Shown here: one piece after another, positions 18,142 through 26,296 of the stretch | How positions within the stretch are numbered: the first letter of the stretch is position 1 | Layout of the letters: the number at the start of each line of letters is the position of its first letter | From: DATAOG01 sp963753685 | GTDB taxonomy: Bacteria > Pseudomonadota > Alphaproteobacteria > Geminicoccales > Geminicoccaceae | Assembly (NCBI GenBank): GCA_963753685.1 | Contig: CAVWDE010000014.1 | Span: forward strand, 1 to 64,000 | Reading direction: 5' to 3' | Length of the DNA stretch: 64,000 bases | Position numbers and translations under genes: made by a program | The notes under the pieces: model-generated | Told to the model about the DNA's origin: nothing | Seen by the model: the letters and a program-made list of their open reading frames with translations, nothing else | Database searches by the model: none

Positions 18142-20402
18142 GGCTGGTGCCAGGCCAGCTTGCCGGTGAGCGGTGCCACCGACTGCAGCCGGCGGCGCAT
18201 CTCGTCGGTGACCGCGCGCGCCTCCGCTACGCCCCGAATCACGCGCGGCGTGAGCAGCACCAGGAGTTCGGTGCGGTCCTTGGTGTGGTCCCGAGTGCCG
18301 AACAGGGGGCCGATGATCGGCAGCCGGGAGAGGAAGGGCACGCCGCTTCTGGAATTGGTCTGGTTGTCCTGAATCAGCCCGCCGAGCGCGATCGTCTCGC
18401 CGCTCTGGACCGCCACGGTGCTGCTGATCTGGCGCTGGGCGATGGTCGGCGTCGACTGCTCGGAGGTGGTGGTCTGCTGCGCGCTCCGAGCGACGTTGCT
18501 GACCTCCTGCTGGAGCTCCATCACCACCAGGCCGCTGGCGTTGACCCGCGGCGTGACCGAGAGGATGACGCCGGTGTCGCGCAGCTCGATCGAGTTGACG
18601 ATTGGCGCGTCGGGATTGGTCACGCTGGTCGCCTGCTGGACCGTGATCGGCACCTGATCGCCGACCTGGATGCGCGCGGTCTGATTGTCCAGGACCAGAA
18701 GATGGGGTGAGGACACCACGTCGACGTTGGTCACGCTCTCGAGCGCATTCAGGACCGCGGTCACGTCGCCGCCCTGGAACAGGGCCGAGAAGCCTGGAAA
18801 CAGGCCGTTCACGAGCCCGGTGTCGAGCCGGCTGAAGCTCGCCGAAAAGTCACCCGAGTGGAAGAACCATTCGACCCCGTAGCGCAGCTCGTTGTTGAGC
18901 GTGACCTCGGCGACGGTCGCCTCGATCAGCACCTGGAGCGGCAGGATGTCGAGCTGCTCGAGCGCTTTCCTGATCTTGCGATAGTCGCGCGGCGCGGCCC
19001 AGATCACGAGCGAGTTGGTGGTCGCGTCGGCGATGATCCGGATCTCGGGCTGCCCCTCGGCCGCAGCTCCCGGCGTGGCCGGCTGCACGGTCGGCGACCG
19101 GCCCGCCCGCAGGGTCGGCGGCCGGGTCGCCTGCAGGCTCGGCTGCGCGCCCGGCTCGCGGCCGGGCTGCTGGAGGCTGCCCGGGCGGGCCGGTTGCAAG
19201 GTGGTCGGGCGGGGCGCGGCGGGCTCGGCGGCGGCCTGGCCCGTCTCCGACTCGCGGCCCATCAGGCTCGAGCCGATGGCGGCCGGCTGGAGACCGGGCG
19301 CCAGCAGGTCCTGTGGACCCACCGCGGTGCTCTTGACGTTGAAGATCTCGCCCAGGACGTCGGCGAGGTCGGCGGCGCGGCCGTTCTGCACCGAATACAC
19401 GAAGACCTGGGGCTCGCCGCCCTCGCCGGCCTGGTCGAGGCGCTGGATCCAGGCGTGGGCGCGCTCGAGATAGGCGGGCTGGCTGGTCATCACGAGCACG
19501 GCGCCCAGGCGCTCGATCGGCAGGAAGCGCACGACGCCGCTGACCGGGCCGCTCTCGAGGTCGAAGATCTGCCCGAGCTCGGTGACCAGCGCCGCCGGCC
19601 GGGCAAACTCGAGCGGATAGAGCCCGAACGACATGCCGGCGAGCCAGTCGACGTCGAACATCGAGACCAGGTCGGTGAGCGTGCTGAGCTCGTCGGGGGT
19701 GCCCGCGAGCAGCAGCAGATTGCGCTCCGGATCGACCTGCAGCGAGCCGCCGGGCGGCGCGAACGGCTCCAGCAGCGGCGCGAGCTCGGCCGCGGAGACG
19801 AAGCGAACCGGCACCACGCGGACACTGAACCCGGGCCGGTTGGCCGCCGGCACCGGATGGATGCCGGGCGCCGGTCCGCTGGTCAGCGCCTGGTCGATCG
19901 GCACGACCTTGTACAGGTCGCCGACCTCGACCAGGGCGGCGCCATTGACCCGCAGGATCGCATCGAGCATCGCCGGCAGACTGGCGCTCGGCACGGGCTG
20001 GCTGGTCTGGACCGTGATCGTGCCGTGGACCGCCGGGTCGATCACGTAGTTGACGTGCAAGGTATCCTCGAGGACCAGGCGCACCACCTCGCGCAGATCG
20101 GCGTCGACGACGTTGAGCGTGACCGCGCCGGCGGCATCGCGCGCGATGCTGGCGCGCGATCGGGCGGGCGGCGACTGGGCGAACAGGCCGGTGCCGCGCT
20201 CGACCACCGGCGCCATCTGCGCCGGGCGCTCGGGCGCTGGCGGCGGCGCCGGTGGCTGGAGGGGGGTGGGCGGCGCCGATGCCGGCAGCGGCTGCGGCTC
20301 GACCGGCGGGGGCTGGTGGCGCGCCCAGGGCTCGCAGGCAGCGAGTCCCGCCGCGACGGCGGCGACCAAGCAGATCTGCAGGAGCCTTGGTCTCGCGCCC
20401 AT
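18138..20402 (-). CDS. gspD: Type II secretion outer-membrane secretin GspD
   Basis: A 754-residue lipoprotein secretin. The signal peptide ends in the lipobox LAAC (Cys23), followed by a long Pro-rich linker to about residue 65. N0-type and N domains follow (LREVVRLVLEDTLHVNYVID at about 103-122, VQTSQPVPSASLPAMLDAIL at about 131-150). The secretin barrel has VLIEATVAEVTLNNELRYGV (about 491-510) and ends with SRLPIIGPLFGTRDHTKDRT plus ELLVLLTPRVIRG. A roughly 90-residue low-complexity insert rich in Pro, Gln and Arg (about 360-450) interrupts the third N domain. It forms the outer-membrane pore for folded exoproteins. Confidence 0.93.
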   Translation of the reverse strand: MGARPRLLQICLVAAVAAGLAACEPWARHQPPPVEPQPLPASAPPTPLQPPAPPPAPERPAQMAPVVERGTGLFAQSPPARSRASIARDAAGAVTLNVVDADLREVVRLVLEDTLHVNYVIDPAVHGTITVQTSQPVPSASLPAMLDAILRVNGAALVEVGDLYKVVPIDQALTSGPAPGIHPVPAANRPGFSVRVVPVRFVSAAELAPLLEPFAPPGGSLQVDPERNLLLLAGTPDELSTLTDLVSMFDVDWLAGMSFGLYPLEFARPAALVTELGQIFDLESGPVSGVVRFLPIERLGAVLVMTSQPAYLERAHAWIQRLDQAGEGGEPQVFVYSVQNGRAADLADVLGEIFNVKSTAVGPQDLLAPGLQPAAIGSSLMGRESETGQAAAEPAAPRPTTLQPARPGSLQQPGREPGAQPSLQATRPPTLRAGRSPTVQPATPGAAAEGQPEIRIIADATTNSLVIWAAPRDYRKIRKALEQLDILPLQVLIEATVAEVTLNNELRYGVEWFFHSGDFSASFSRLDTGLVNGLFPGFSALFQGGDVTAVLNALESVTNVDVVSSPHLLVLDNQTARIQVGDQVPITVQQATSVTNPDAPIVNSIELRDTGVILSVTPRVNASGLVVMELQQEVSNVARSAQQTTTSEQSTPTIAQRQISSTVAVQSGETIALGGLIQDNQTNSRSGVPFLSRLPIIGPLFGTRDHTKDRTELLVLLTPRVIRGVAEARAVTDEMRRRLQSVAPLTGKLAWHQP

Positions 20403-20590
20403 CTCTGGCGGAAGCGCCCTGGTTCATATCGTTTCCAGGGAGTTGCCTACCATTCATGAGATGAGGAATCAAGAACACAACGTTAAGCTCTTGGCTCGTC
20501 CGGTTTTCCGATCTCCAGCAAGGGGCATCCGGAGGCCGACGATCGCGGCGCCGATCGGCGGGGCCAGGCGCCGGCCACGCCGGAGCTGGC

Positions 20591-21172
20591 TCACTCCTTG
20601 CGGGCGGTCGCCGCCGGCGCGGCCACCCTGGCTTTAGCCGCCTTGGGGACGCTCGGCTTGGGCTTGGCCTTCGGCTCCGCCGGCGCCTGATCGGCGCGCA
20701 GCTTGACGATCTCGACCCGGTCGCCGTCGCGCAGCTGCACGTGGTCGGCGGCAATCGCCTCGACCAACCAGCCGGCGACGGTCTGGCGCTCGTGCACCCA
20801 GTGCGCGGCCGCCTCGCCTTGCGGCTGGACCAGGGCGGCCCGCTCCTGCTCGGTCAGGAGGACCCCGATCAGCTCGATGCCGGTCGACGGCGCCACGGCC
20901 TCGGCTGCGGCCGGCCCCGCGGGCGGCACGAACGGCCGCCGCGATGGGAAAAACAGCGGCCGGGCGGAGATCTCGTTGAACTGATGCTGGGGCGGCGGCT
21001 GGTACTCGCCGGGCTCGGGCGGAGCCGCGGGCAGCACGGTCGCCGGCGCCGCCGCCGTCACGTCGGGCGCGATCGCGGCGTCGCCGGTCAGCTCCAGGAC
21101 GACGATCGCAACCAGCCCGGCGATCGCAAGCGACCACAGGCCCGTCAACCAGTGGGTCGAGCGTCCAGCCAC
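20591..21172 (-). CDS. GspC-like inner-membrane component of type II secretion
   Basis: A 193-residue protein with one N-terminal membrane helix (LWSLAIAGLVAIVVLEL), a Pro/Ala linker, and a compact periplasmic domain. That domain is preceded by the GspC-type FNEISARPLFFPSRRPF motif and contains IELIGVLLTEQERAALVQP and VAGWLVEAIAADHVQLRDGD, the homology-region fold that touches the secretin. No PDZ domain follows; the tail is Lys/Pro/Ala-rich. It fits the short GspC/GspN class seen in some proteobacteria. It lies between gspM and gspD in the operon; the 188-base gap before gspD may contain an internal promoter. Confidence 0.7.
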   Translation of the reverse strand: MAGRSTHWLTGLWSLAIAGLVAIVVLELTGDAAIAPDVTAAAPATVLPAAPPEPGEYQPPPQHQFNEISARPLFFPSRRPFVPPAGPAAAEAVAPSTGIELIGVLLTEQERAALVQPQGEAAAHWVHERQTVAGWLVEAIAADHVQLRDGDRVEIVKLRADQAPAEPKAKPKPSVPKAAKARVAAPAATARKE

Positions 21173-21261
21173 GGCGAGCGCCGTCCTCGTTCCAGACCGC
21201 CGACCGTATCAGGGATCGACACGCCGGGCCAGGACAGTTTGCGCACCGCCGCGGCGCGCGC

Positions 21262-21852
21262 TCAGCTCTCGGCGGCGCGGATGTAGCCGAACACCTCGAA
21301 GCTCACATCGAGCAGCGGCTCCTCCGGAATCTCGGTCCTGCCATGCCCGGTCCGGCGCTGGCGGATGGTCAGCTCGTCGATGAACAGGTAGGGCTGGCCG
21401 GTCTCCAGCTCGTAGAGCATGGTCTGCAACCCCTTGATCCTGATCGCGAGCTGGATTCGGAGGGCTGCCCGGCGCACCGGCGCCGTGGCCTCGACCGCGG
21501 CCGCCGGCAGGATCTGGGTGCTCTGCAGCTGGCCGCCGGCGCGCTCGATGGTGCGCCGGACGCGATCCTGGATCTCGACCGCCGCGAGCGCATCGGTGGC
21601 CCCCTCGAGGTAGCCGCCGGTCTTGGCCGCCCGCTGCTCGAGCTCGGCCAGCCGGTCGGTGAGCTGGGTCCGCTCGGCGGCGAGCGCCCGGTAGCGTTGC
21701 AGCAGGTCCTGCGCCGCCTGGATCGCCTCGCCGGTCTCCCGATAGGCGGCGACCACCGGCGCCACCACCAAGCCGTAGGCCGCGAGCAGAAGGCCGGCGA
21801 GCAGGGCGAGCGCCAGGAGCCGGCTCGCGGGCGCGCCGCGGCGGAGCATCAA
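21262..21852 (-). CDS. gspM: Type II secretion protein GspM
   Basis: A 196-residue PilO/GspM-like protein. A short cytoplasmic head is followed by a membrane helix (LLALALLAGLLLAAYGLVVA) and a coiled-coil stretch (IQAAQDLLQRYRALAAERTQ through LTDRLAELEQRAAK). A ferredoxin-like periplasmic domain contains VRRAALRIQLAIRIKGLQTM and PYLFIDELTIRQR. GspM dimerises with GspL and stabilises the inner-membrane platform. It overlaps the gspL end by 4 bases, as expected for coupled translation. Confidence 0.85.
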   Translation of the reverse strand: MMLRRGAPASRLLALALLAGLLLAAYGLVVAPVVAAYRETGEAIQAAQDLLQRYRALAAERTQLTDRLAELEQRAAKTGGYLEGATDALAAVEIQDRVRRTIERAGGQLQSTQILPAAAVEATAPVRRAALRIQLAIRIKGLQTMLYELETGQPYLFIDELTIRQRRTGHGRTEIPEEPLLDVSFEVFGYIRAAES

Positions 21853-22952
21853 CCGCCCCCCTTGGCAAGCTCGACCGACAGCTGGAAACGCTCCTCGCCA
21901 AGCCGCGGATCACGGGTCACGGGCGAGCGGAACTGCGGCGTCCGAAACAGGGGCGACTGCTCGAGCAGACCGATCAGGTCGGAGGCCTTGTCGGCGAAGC
22001 CGCGCAGCTGCAGGGTGCCCTCCCGCAGATCCAGCTGCTCGACGTGCGCCTGATCCGGGATCACCCGGGTGAGCTCGGCCAGCACCCGGGTCACCATCGG
22101 CGTCCGGCCCTTCTGGTCGACCAGGAAGCGGACGTTGGCGCGCAGCTGGTCGAGGCGCGCGCGCAGCCTGGCGCTCTGTTGCGCGGCGTCCTTGGCGACC
22201 GCGACCTCGCGCTCGAGCTCGGCCACGGTCGAGCGCTGCTGCTGCAGCGGGATCGCGAGCGCGAGCGCCGCCAGAGCCAGCGCCACCAGGGCCAGCCAGC
22301 GGTGCAGCCGGCTCGCCGGCGCCGCCTCGGCCGGTTCGGCCGGCAACAGGTTGAGCGCCGGCGCCGCGCCCGGACCGGGGTTCGAGCCCGACGGCGCGGG
22401 CGGCGCCAGCTCGACCCGGGTCGGCGTCACCTTGCAGGCAGCGGCCGCCGCGAGCGCCTGCTCGACCACCGCGCGCGGCGCCACCTGCAGCTCGACCGTC
22501 ATGCGCCGCTGGTCCGGATCGCTGCCCAGGATGCGGCGCGCGAAGACCACGTCCTCGGCGCGGAACGGGGTCAGACGGTCCATCTCGAAGCGGAGCAGCT
22601 GATCGAGGTCGCCCTGGGCGGCGAGCGGCAGGTCCAGGACCTTGCGCAAGCCCATGCCGGGGGCGAGGCGGAGCGTGATCCGGCTGCGCCGCCGGCGTGC
22701 CCGGCGCAGCAGCGCCGCGACCTTGGCCGGCTGGCCGGGCTCGCCCGCCGCGACCACGCCGAGCGCCTGCTCCTGCTCGCCGACGATCTCGGACACGCCC
22801 GTTCCCTCGGCCCCCAGGGCCAGGACCAGGCGATGCCGGTCGCGGCGCCTGGCGGGGCTGAGGCGCGCCGGGACCAGGCCCGCGAGCTCGCCGAGCCACC
22901 AGGCGAAGAACCCCTGGAGGCCGCGCCGGACGAAGCCGAGCAGGCTACCCAT
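21849..22952 (-). CDS. gspL: Type II secretion protein GspL
   Basis: A 367-residue protein. The ATG at 22952 (MGSLLGFVRRGLQGFFAWWL) was chosen because sequence further upstream in this frame is the antisense-like shadow of gspJ. It has an actin-like cytoplasmic domain (GMGLRKVLDLPLAAQGDLDQ, PFRAEDVVFARRILG), a membrane helix (LALVALALAALALAIPLQQQ) and a PilN-type periplasmic domain (LTRVIPDQAHVEQLDLREGT through LIGLLEQSPLFRTPQFRSPV). GspL couples the GspE ATPase to the pseudopilus platform together with GspM. About 62 bases separate it from gspJ. Confidence 0.88.
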   Translation of the reverse strand: MGSLLGFVRRGLQGFFAWWLGELAGLVPARLSPARRRDRHRLVLALGAEGTGVSEIVGEQEQALGVVAAGEPGQPAKVAALLRRARRRRSRITLRLAPGMGLRKVLDLPLAAQGDLDQLLRFEMDRLTPFRAEDVVFARRILGSDPDQRRMTVELQVAPRAVVEQALAAAAACKVTPTRVELAPPAPSGSNPGPGAAPALNLLPAEPAEAAPASRLHRWLALVALALAALALAIPLQQQRSTVAELEREVAVAKDAAQQSARLRARLDQLRANVRFLVDQKGRTPMVTRVLAELTRVIPDQAHVEQLDLREGTLQLRGFADKASDLIGLLEQSPLFRTPQFRSPVTRDPRLGEERFQLSVELAKGGG

Positions 22953-23014
22953 GCCGGGCGACCAACCTGGTCCGGGCCGTCGGCCGGGGCTCGCGGGACC
23001 GGCCGCGAGCGCGC

Positions 23015-23695
23015 TCAGAAGATCTGACCATCGATCATCGGCCGGACGATCAGATCGGGCCAGCTGCGCCCGTCCCGGTCCGGAAAGCGCAGCCGGACCC
23101 GGACCAGCAGGGGCGGGAGCGGCTGGTGCCAGGTCTCGGACCAGACCGGCGGCTGCTTGCGCTGGACCTCGCCGAAATAGGCGAAATGCAGCTCGGCGAC
23201 ATGGGCGAGCAGCACCCGGCTGTGGACGGCGTCCCGGGCCGTTGCGGCCTCCTCGGAGGTGGCGTTCGGGAGCGGGGCGTTCGCGGCGGCGGTGCCCGCG
23301 CCGGGTTCCGATGGCCACCAGGTGACCGCGAGATCCGGGCCGTCGGCGGCCGCGTTCAAGGCCAGAACCATGTGGTGGAAGCCGGCGCCCATATGTTCCG
23401 GCATCAATGTCACGAAGCTCAATCGGTCCGGCTCGCCGACGAATCCCGGCTGCACCGCCTGGCCCGTGGCCTGATTCCCTGCCTCGTAGGCCTCCGTCAG
23501 GCGGTCGCGCAGGAAATCCTGGACCGCGGCCAGCCGGGCCCTGTCGTCGAGCCGGGTCCCGCTCGTTTCCCAGGCGCGCACGCCAAGCCGCACGCCGCCG
23601 AACAGCGCCGCCATCAGCAGGCCGAGCAGGGTCACCGCGACCAGGATCTCGATCAGCGTAAAGCCACGCTCCGCGGGCGCGCTTGCAGCCGTCAT
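23015..23695 (-). CDS. gspJ: Type II secretion minor pseudopilin GspJ
   Basis: A 226-residue prepilin: leader ERG, then FTLIEILVAVTLLGLLMAAL with Glu5 of the mature chain. The globular domain is of GspJ size and includes LLAHVAELHFAYFGEV and PPLLVRVRLRFPDRDGRSW, features of this subunit. GspJ joins GspI and GspK at the pseudopilus tip. The gene overlaps the end of gspI by 4 bases (23692-23695). Confidence 0.9.
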   Translation of the reverse strand: MTAASAPAERGFTLIEILVAVTLLGLLMAALFGGVRLGVRAWETSGTRLDDRARLAAVQDFLRDRLTEAYEAGNQATGQAVQPGFVGEPDRLSFVTLMPEHMGAGFHHMVLALNAAADGPDLAVTWWPSEPGAGTAAANAPLPNATSEEAATARDAVHSRVLLAHVAELHFAYFGEVQRKQPPVWSETWHQPLPPLLVRVRLRFPDRDGRSWPDLIVRPMIDGQIF

Positions 23696-24135
23696 CGCGC
23701 CGGCTCCGCGGCCGCCAGGCGCAGGCTCGTAAGCGTCAGCGTCTCCGCCGGGCCGCCCCCGCCCCAGGCGATCGTGACCGCGACCTGATAGGGGAGGATC
23801 GCCGGGCGCTGGGGCTGGTCGGCGGCGCCAGCCTGGTCGTCCTCGAGCGCGGCCGGCCGGATCACGATCCGCCAGCGAAAGCCGTCGCCGGCATCGCCGT
23901 CGAGCTCGCCCGGGGCGATCGGCACGTCGGCGCCGATGCGGGCGAGCTGCGAGCGCGCGAGCAGGGTCGCCGTGGTCATCGCCTCGGCCCGCCCCGATTG
24001 CAGGATGCCGGTCTGGACGATCCGCGCCAGCACCGCGAAGGCGAGGCCGAAGATGACCAGCGCCACGACCACCTCGATCAGCGTGAAGCCCTGGCGCCCC
24101 AAGGCAGGATCGAGGCCGGGATCAGGGTTTGACAT
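23692..24135 (-). CDS. gspI: Type II secretion minor pseudopilin GspI
   Basis: A 147-residue prepilin. The leader ends QG and the mature chain begins FTLIEVVVALVIFGLAFAVL, followed by a short globular domain with ATLLARSQLARIG (a GspI-typical helix) and GFRWRIVIRP. GspI nucleates the pseudopilus tip complex. It overlaps the end of gspH by 14 bases. Confidence 0.9.
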   Translation of the reverse strand: MSNPDPGLDPALGRQGFTLIEVVVALVIFGLAFAVLARIVQTGILQSGRAEAMTTATLLARSQLARIGADVPIAPGELDGDAGDGFRWRIVIRPAALEDDQAGAADQPQRPAILPYQVAVTIAWGGGGPAETLTLTSLRLAAAEPAR

Positions 24136-24577
24136 CGGCGATCGCGACCTGCCCGGTCAGCCAGTCGACGGTGACCTCGGCCTGTTGGGCCTGCATCGTC
24201 AAGGTGATCCGGCCGCCGGTCGAGCTGCCGTCCGGGAAGAAGCGGATCTGGCCGCTCGCGGCATCGATGAGCTCCGAGCGCGCGGTATCGAGGCCGAGCC
24301 GGAGGCCGGCGTTCAGCGACTCGAGCTGCCGGTCCTGGCCGGGCCGGAAGCGGTGGCCGGCGACGTCGACGGTGAACACCCGCTCGCGGTTGGTCACGAG
24401 CGCGTCGCTGCGGGTCTGGCGCAGGCCGTCGGCGAGCGCCCGGGCCGCGACCTGAACCTCGAGGCCGGCGTGCGAACGCCAGAGATGGCCCGGGACGAGC
24501 ACCAGCAGAAGGCCGATGATCAGGAGCACGACCATCAGCTCGAGCAGGGTGAAGCCGCGCTCCGCCGGCATGCCCAC
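24122..24577 (-). CDS. gspH: Type II secretion minor pseudopilin GspH
   Basis: A 151-residue prepilin. Leader MGMPAERG precedes FTLLELMVVLLIIGLLLVLV; the GspH-type globular domain has ALADGLRQTRSDALVTNRER and IRFFPDGSSTGGRITL, the latter characteristic for GspH/FimT proteins. It sits below the tip of the pseudopilus. It lies 16 bases downstream of gspG. Confidence 0.9.
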   Translation of the reverse strand: MGMPAERGFTLLELMVVLLIIGLLLVLVPGHLWRSHAGLEVQVAARALADGLRQTRSDALVTNRERVFTVDVAGHRFRPGQDRQLESLNAGLRLGLDTARSELIDAASGQIRFFPDGSSTGGRITLTMQAQQAEVTVDWLTGQVAIADVKP

Positions 24578-24593
24578 ACCACACCTCGAGGCG

Positions 24594-25058
24594 TCACCAG
24601 CTGGTGACGTCCTGGTTCTCGCCCTCGCCGCCCGGGGCCTGATCGGCGCCGAGCGTGAACAGATCGTAGTCGCCGTGCTCGCCCGGGAAACGGTACTGGT
24701 AGATCTCGCCCCACGGGTCCGTCAGCGCATCGGCTTTCTTGACGTAGGGACCATTCCAGCGGGGCGCATCCGCCGGCTGCCGGAGCAGCGCCTCGAGCCC
24801 GTCCTGCTGGTTCGGATAGCTGCCGACCTCGAGCTTGTAGAGGTCGAGGATCGAGGCGATGTTGACGATCTGCGCCTTGGCGACGTCGGTCTTGGCCTTG
24901 CTCAGGTACTTCAGCACCTGCGGGGCGACGAAGGCCGCGAGCAGGCCGAGGATCACCAGGACCACGAGCAGCTCGATCAGGGTGAAGCCGGACGCTCTGG
25001 CCCGACCCTGCGCCGGGCGCGGGCGGACGAGGGCCATCAGGGTCGCTTTCCGGGTCAT
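24594..25058 (-). CDS. gspG: Type II secretion major pseudopilin GspG
   Basis: A 154-residue protein with a rather long basic leader. Cleavage is after ASG, giving FTLIELLVVLVILGLLAAFV. The highly conserved GspG body follows: LSKAKTDVAKAQIVNIASIL, then DLYKLEVGSYPNQQDGLEAL, ending with DPWGEIYQYRFPGEHGDYDL and SLGAD-like FTLGAD. GspG polymerises into the pseudopilus that pushes substrates through GspD. Its ATG overlaps the TGA of gspF (ATGA at 25055-25058), so the start is well supported. Confidence 0.95.
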   Translation of the reverse strand: MTRKATLMALVRPRPAQGRARASGFTLIELLVVLVILGLLAAFVAPQVLKYLSKAKTDVAKAQIVNIASILDLYKLEVGSYPNQQDGLEALLRQPADAPRWNGPYVKKADALTDPWGEIYQYRFPGEHGDYDLFTLGADQAPGGEGENQDVTSW

Positions 25059-26296
25059 AGCTGCAGGTCGTAGGCCGACAGGATCGCCATCATGACCGAG
25101 GTGATGATCACCGCGACGATCGCGCCGAGCACGATCGTGAGCGCGGGCACCAGGAGCGCCATCAGGCGCTCGATCGTGCTCTTGACGTCGCGATCGAAGA
25201 CCTCGGCGATCTTGAGCAGCATCGGGTCGAGCTGGCCGGACTCCTCGCCGACGCCGAGCAGATGGACCGCGAGCTTTGGGAACACGCCGGCGCGTCCGAG
25301 CGGTGCCGCGAGGCCGCCGCCGTCCTTCATGGCCGTCGCGGCATCGGCGAGCGCGCGGCGCAGGGTGGCGTTGGTGAGCGCGTCCTGGACGATCGCGAGC
25401 GCGGTCAAGGGCGGCACGCCGTTGGCGAGCAGCGTGCCGAGCGCGCGGGCGAAGCGTGCGGTGTCGATCTTGGCCAGCAGCTCGCCCAGCAGCGGCAGGC
25501 GCAGCAGCCAGCGGTCGACCTGCGCCCGGCGCGCCGGCTGGCGCAGCAGCCGGCGCGCGAGCCAGGTCGCGCCAAGCCCCCCGCCAAGGAGCAGCCACCA
25601 GTAGCGCTGCACGCCATCGCCGACCAGGATCACGGCGCGGGTCAGCCACGGCAGCTTGGCGCCGGCGTTCTCGAACAGGGGCGTGAACTGGGGCAGCACC
25701 ACGGTCAGGAGGATCACGATCGAGACCGCCGCCAGGATCAGCAGCAGCACCGGGTAGATCAGCGCCGACTTGACCTGCTCGCGGAGCGCTTCGGCCTCGT
25801 CCAGATAGCGGGCGAGGCGGCTCAGAACCTCGCGCAACGCGCCGCCGGTCTCGCCGGCGCGGACCATGCTGACGTAGACCTGCGGGAACAGCTTCTCGTG
25901 CTGCGCGAGCGCGTCCGCGAGCGAGCTGCCGCCTTGAATCCGCTCCAGCAGGTCCGCGAGCAACCCCTCGAGCGCCTCGCCCTCGGCGAGCTCGATCAGG
26001 AGCTTCAGCGACTGGTCGAGGGTCAGCCCGGCCTCGAGCAGGGTCGCGAGCTCGCGGGTCATGATCGCAACGTCGCGCCGGGTCACCCGCGCCGAGCCGA
26101 GGATCGGCTGGCGCAGCCATTGCGCGAGGGTGAGCCGGCGCCTGTGACCGGCACCCGCCGCGATCTCGTCGGCGGCGAGCGGCAGATGGCCCTGGCCGCG
26201 CAGGCGCTCGATCACGGTCGCCTGGCTGGCGGCCGCCATCTCGCCCTGGACCAGCTCGCCCGAGGCGGCCACCGCCCGGTAGCGGAAGCGGCCCAT
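25055..26296 (-). CDS. gspF: Type II secretion inner-membrane platform protein GspF
   Basis: A 413-residue polytopic protein beginning MGRFRYRAVAASGELVQGEM. It has the two T2SSF domains: first RDVAIMTRELATLLEAGLTL with QVYVSMVRAGETGGALREVL, second AKIDTARFARALGTLLANGV with VGEESGQLDPMLLKIAEVFD. Membrane helices include SALIYPVLLLILAAVSIVIL and IVLGAIVAVIITSVMMAILS. The start at 26296 overlaps the TGA of gspE (TGATG). GspF anchors the GspE ATPase and the growing pseudopilus. Confidence 0.94.
   Translation of the reverse strand: MGRFRYRAVAASGELVQGEMAAASQATVIERLRGQGHLPLAADEIAAGAGHRRRLTLAQWLRQPILGSARVTRRDVAIMTRELATLLEAGLTLDQSLKLLIELAEGEALEGLLADLLERIQGGSSLADALAQHEKLFPQVYVSMVRAGETGGALREVLSRLARYLDEAEALREQVKSALIYPVLLLILAAVSIVILLTVVLPQFTPLFENAGAKLPWLTRAVILVGDGVQRYWWLLLGGGLGATWLARRLLRQPARRAQVDRWLLRLPLLGELLAKIDTARFARALGTLLANGVPPLTALAIVQDALTNATLRRALADAATAMKDGGGLAAPLGRAGVFPKLAVHLLGVGEESGQLDPMLLKIAEVFDRDVKSTIERLMALLVPALTIVLGAIVAVIITSVMMAILSAYDLQL

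Noticed and set aside
21849..23318. 489-residue GspL with a long N-terminal extension
   Set aside because: The extension overlaps gspJ and is low-complexity Arg/Ala/Pro; the MGSLLG start at 22952 is natural.
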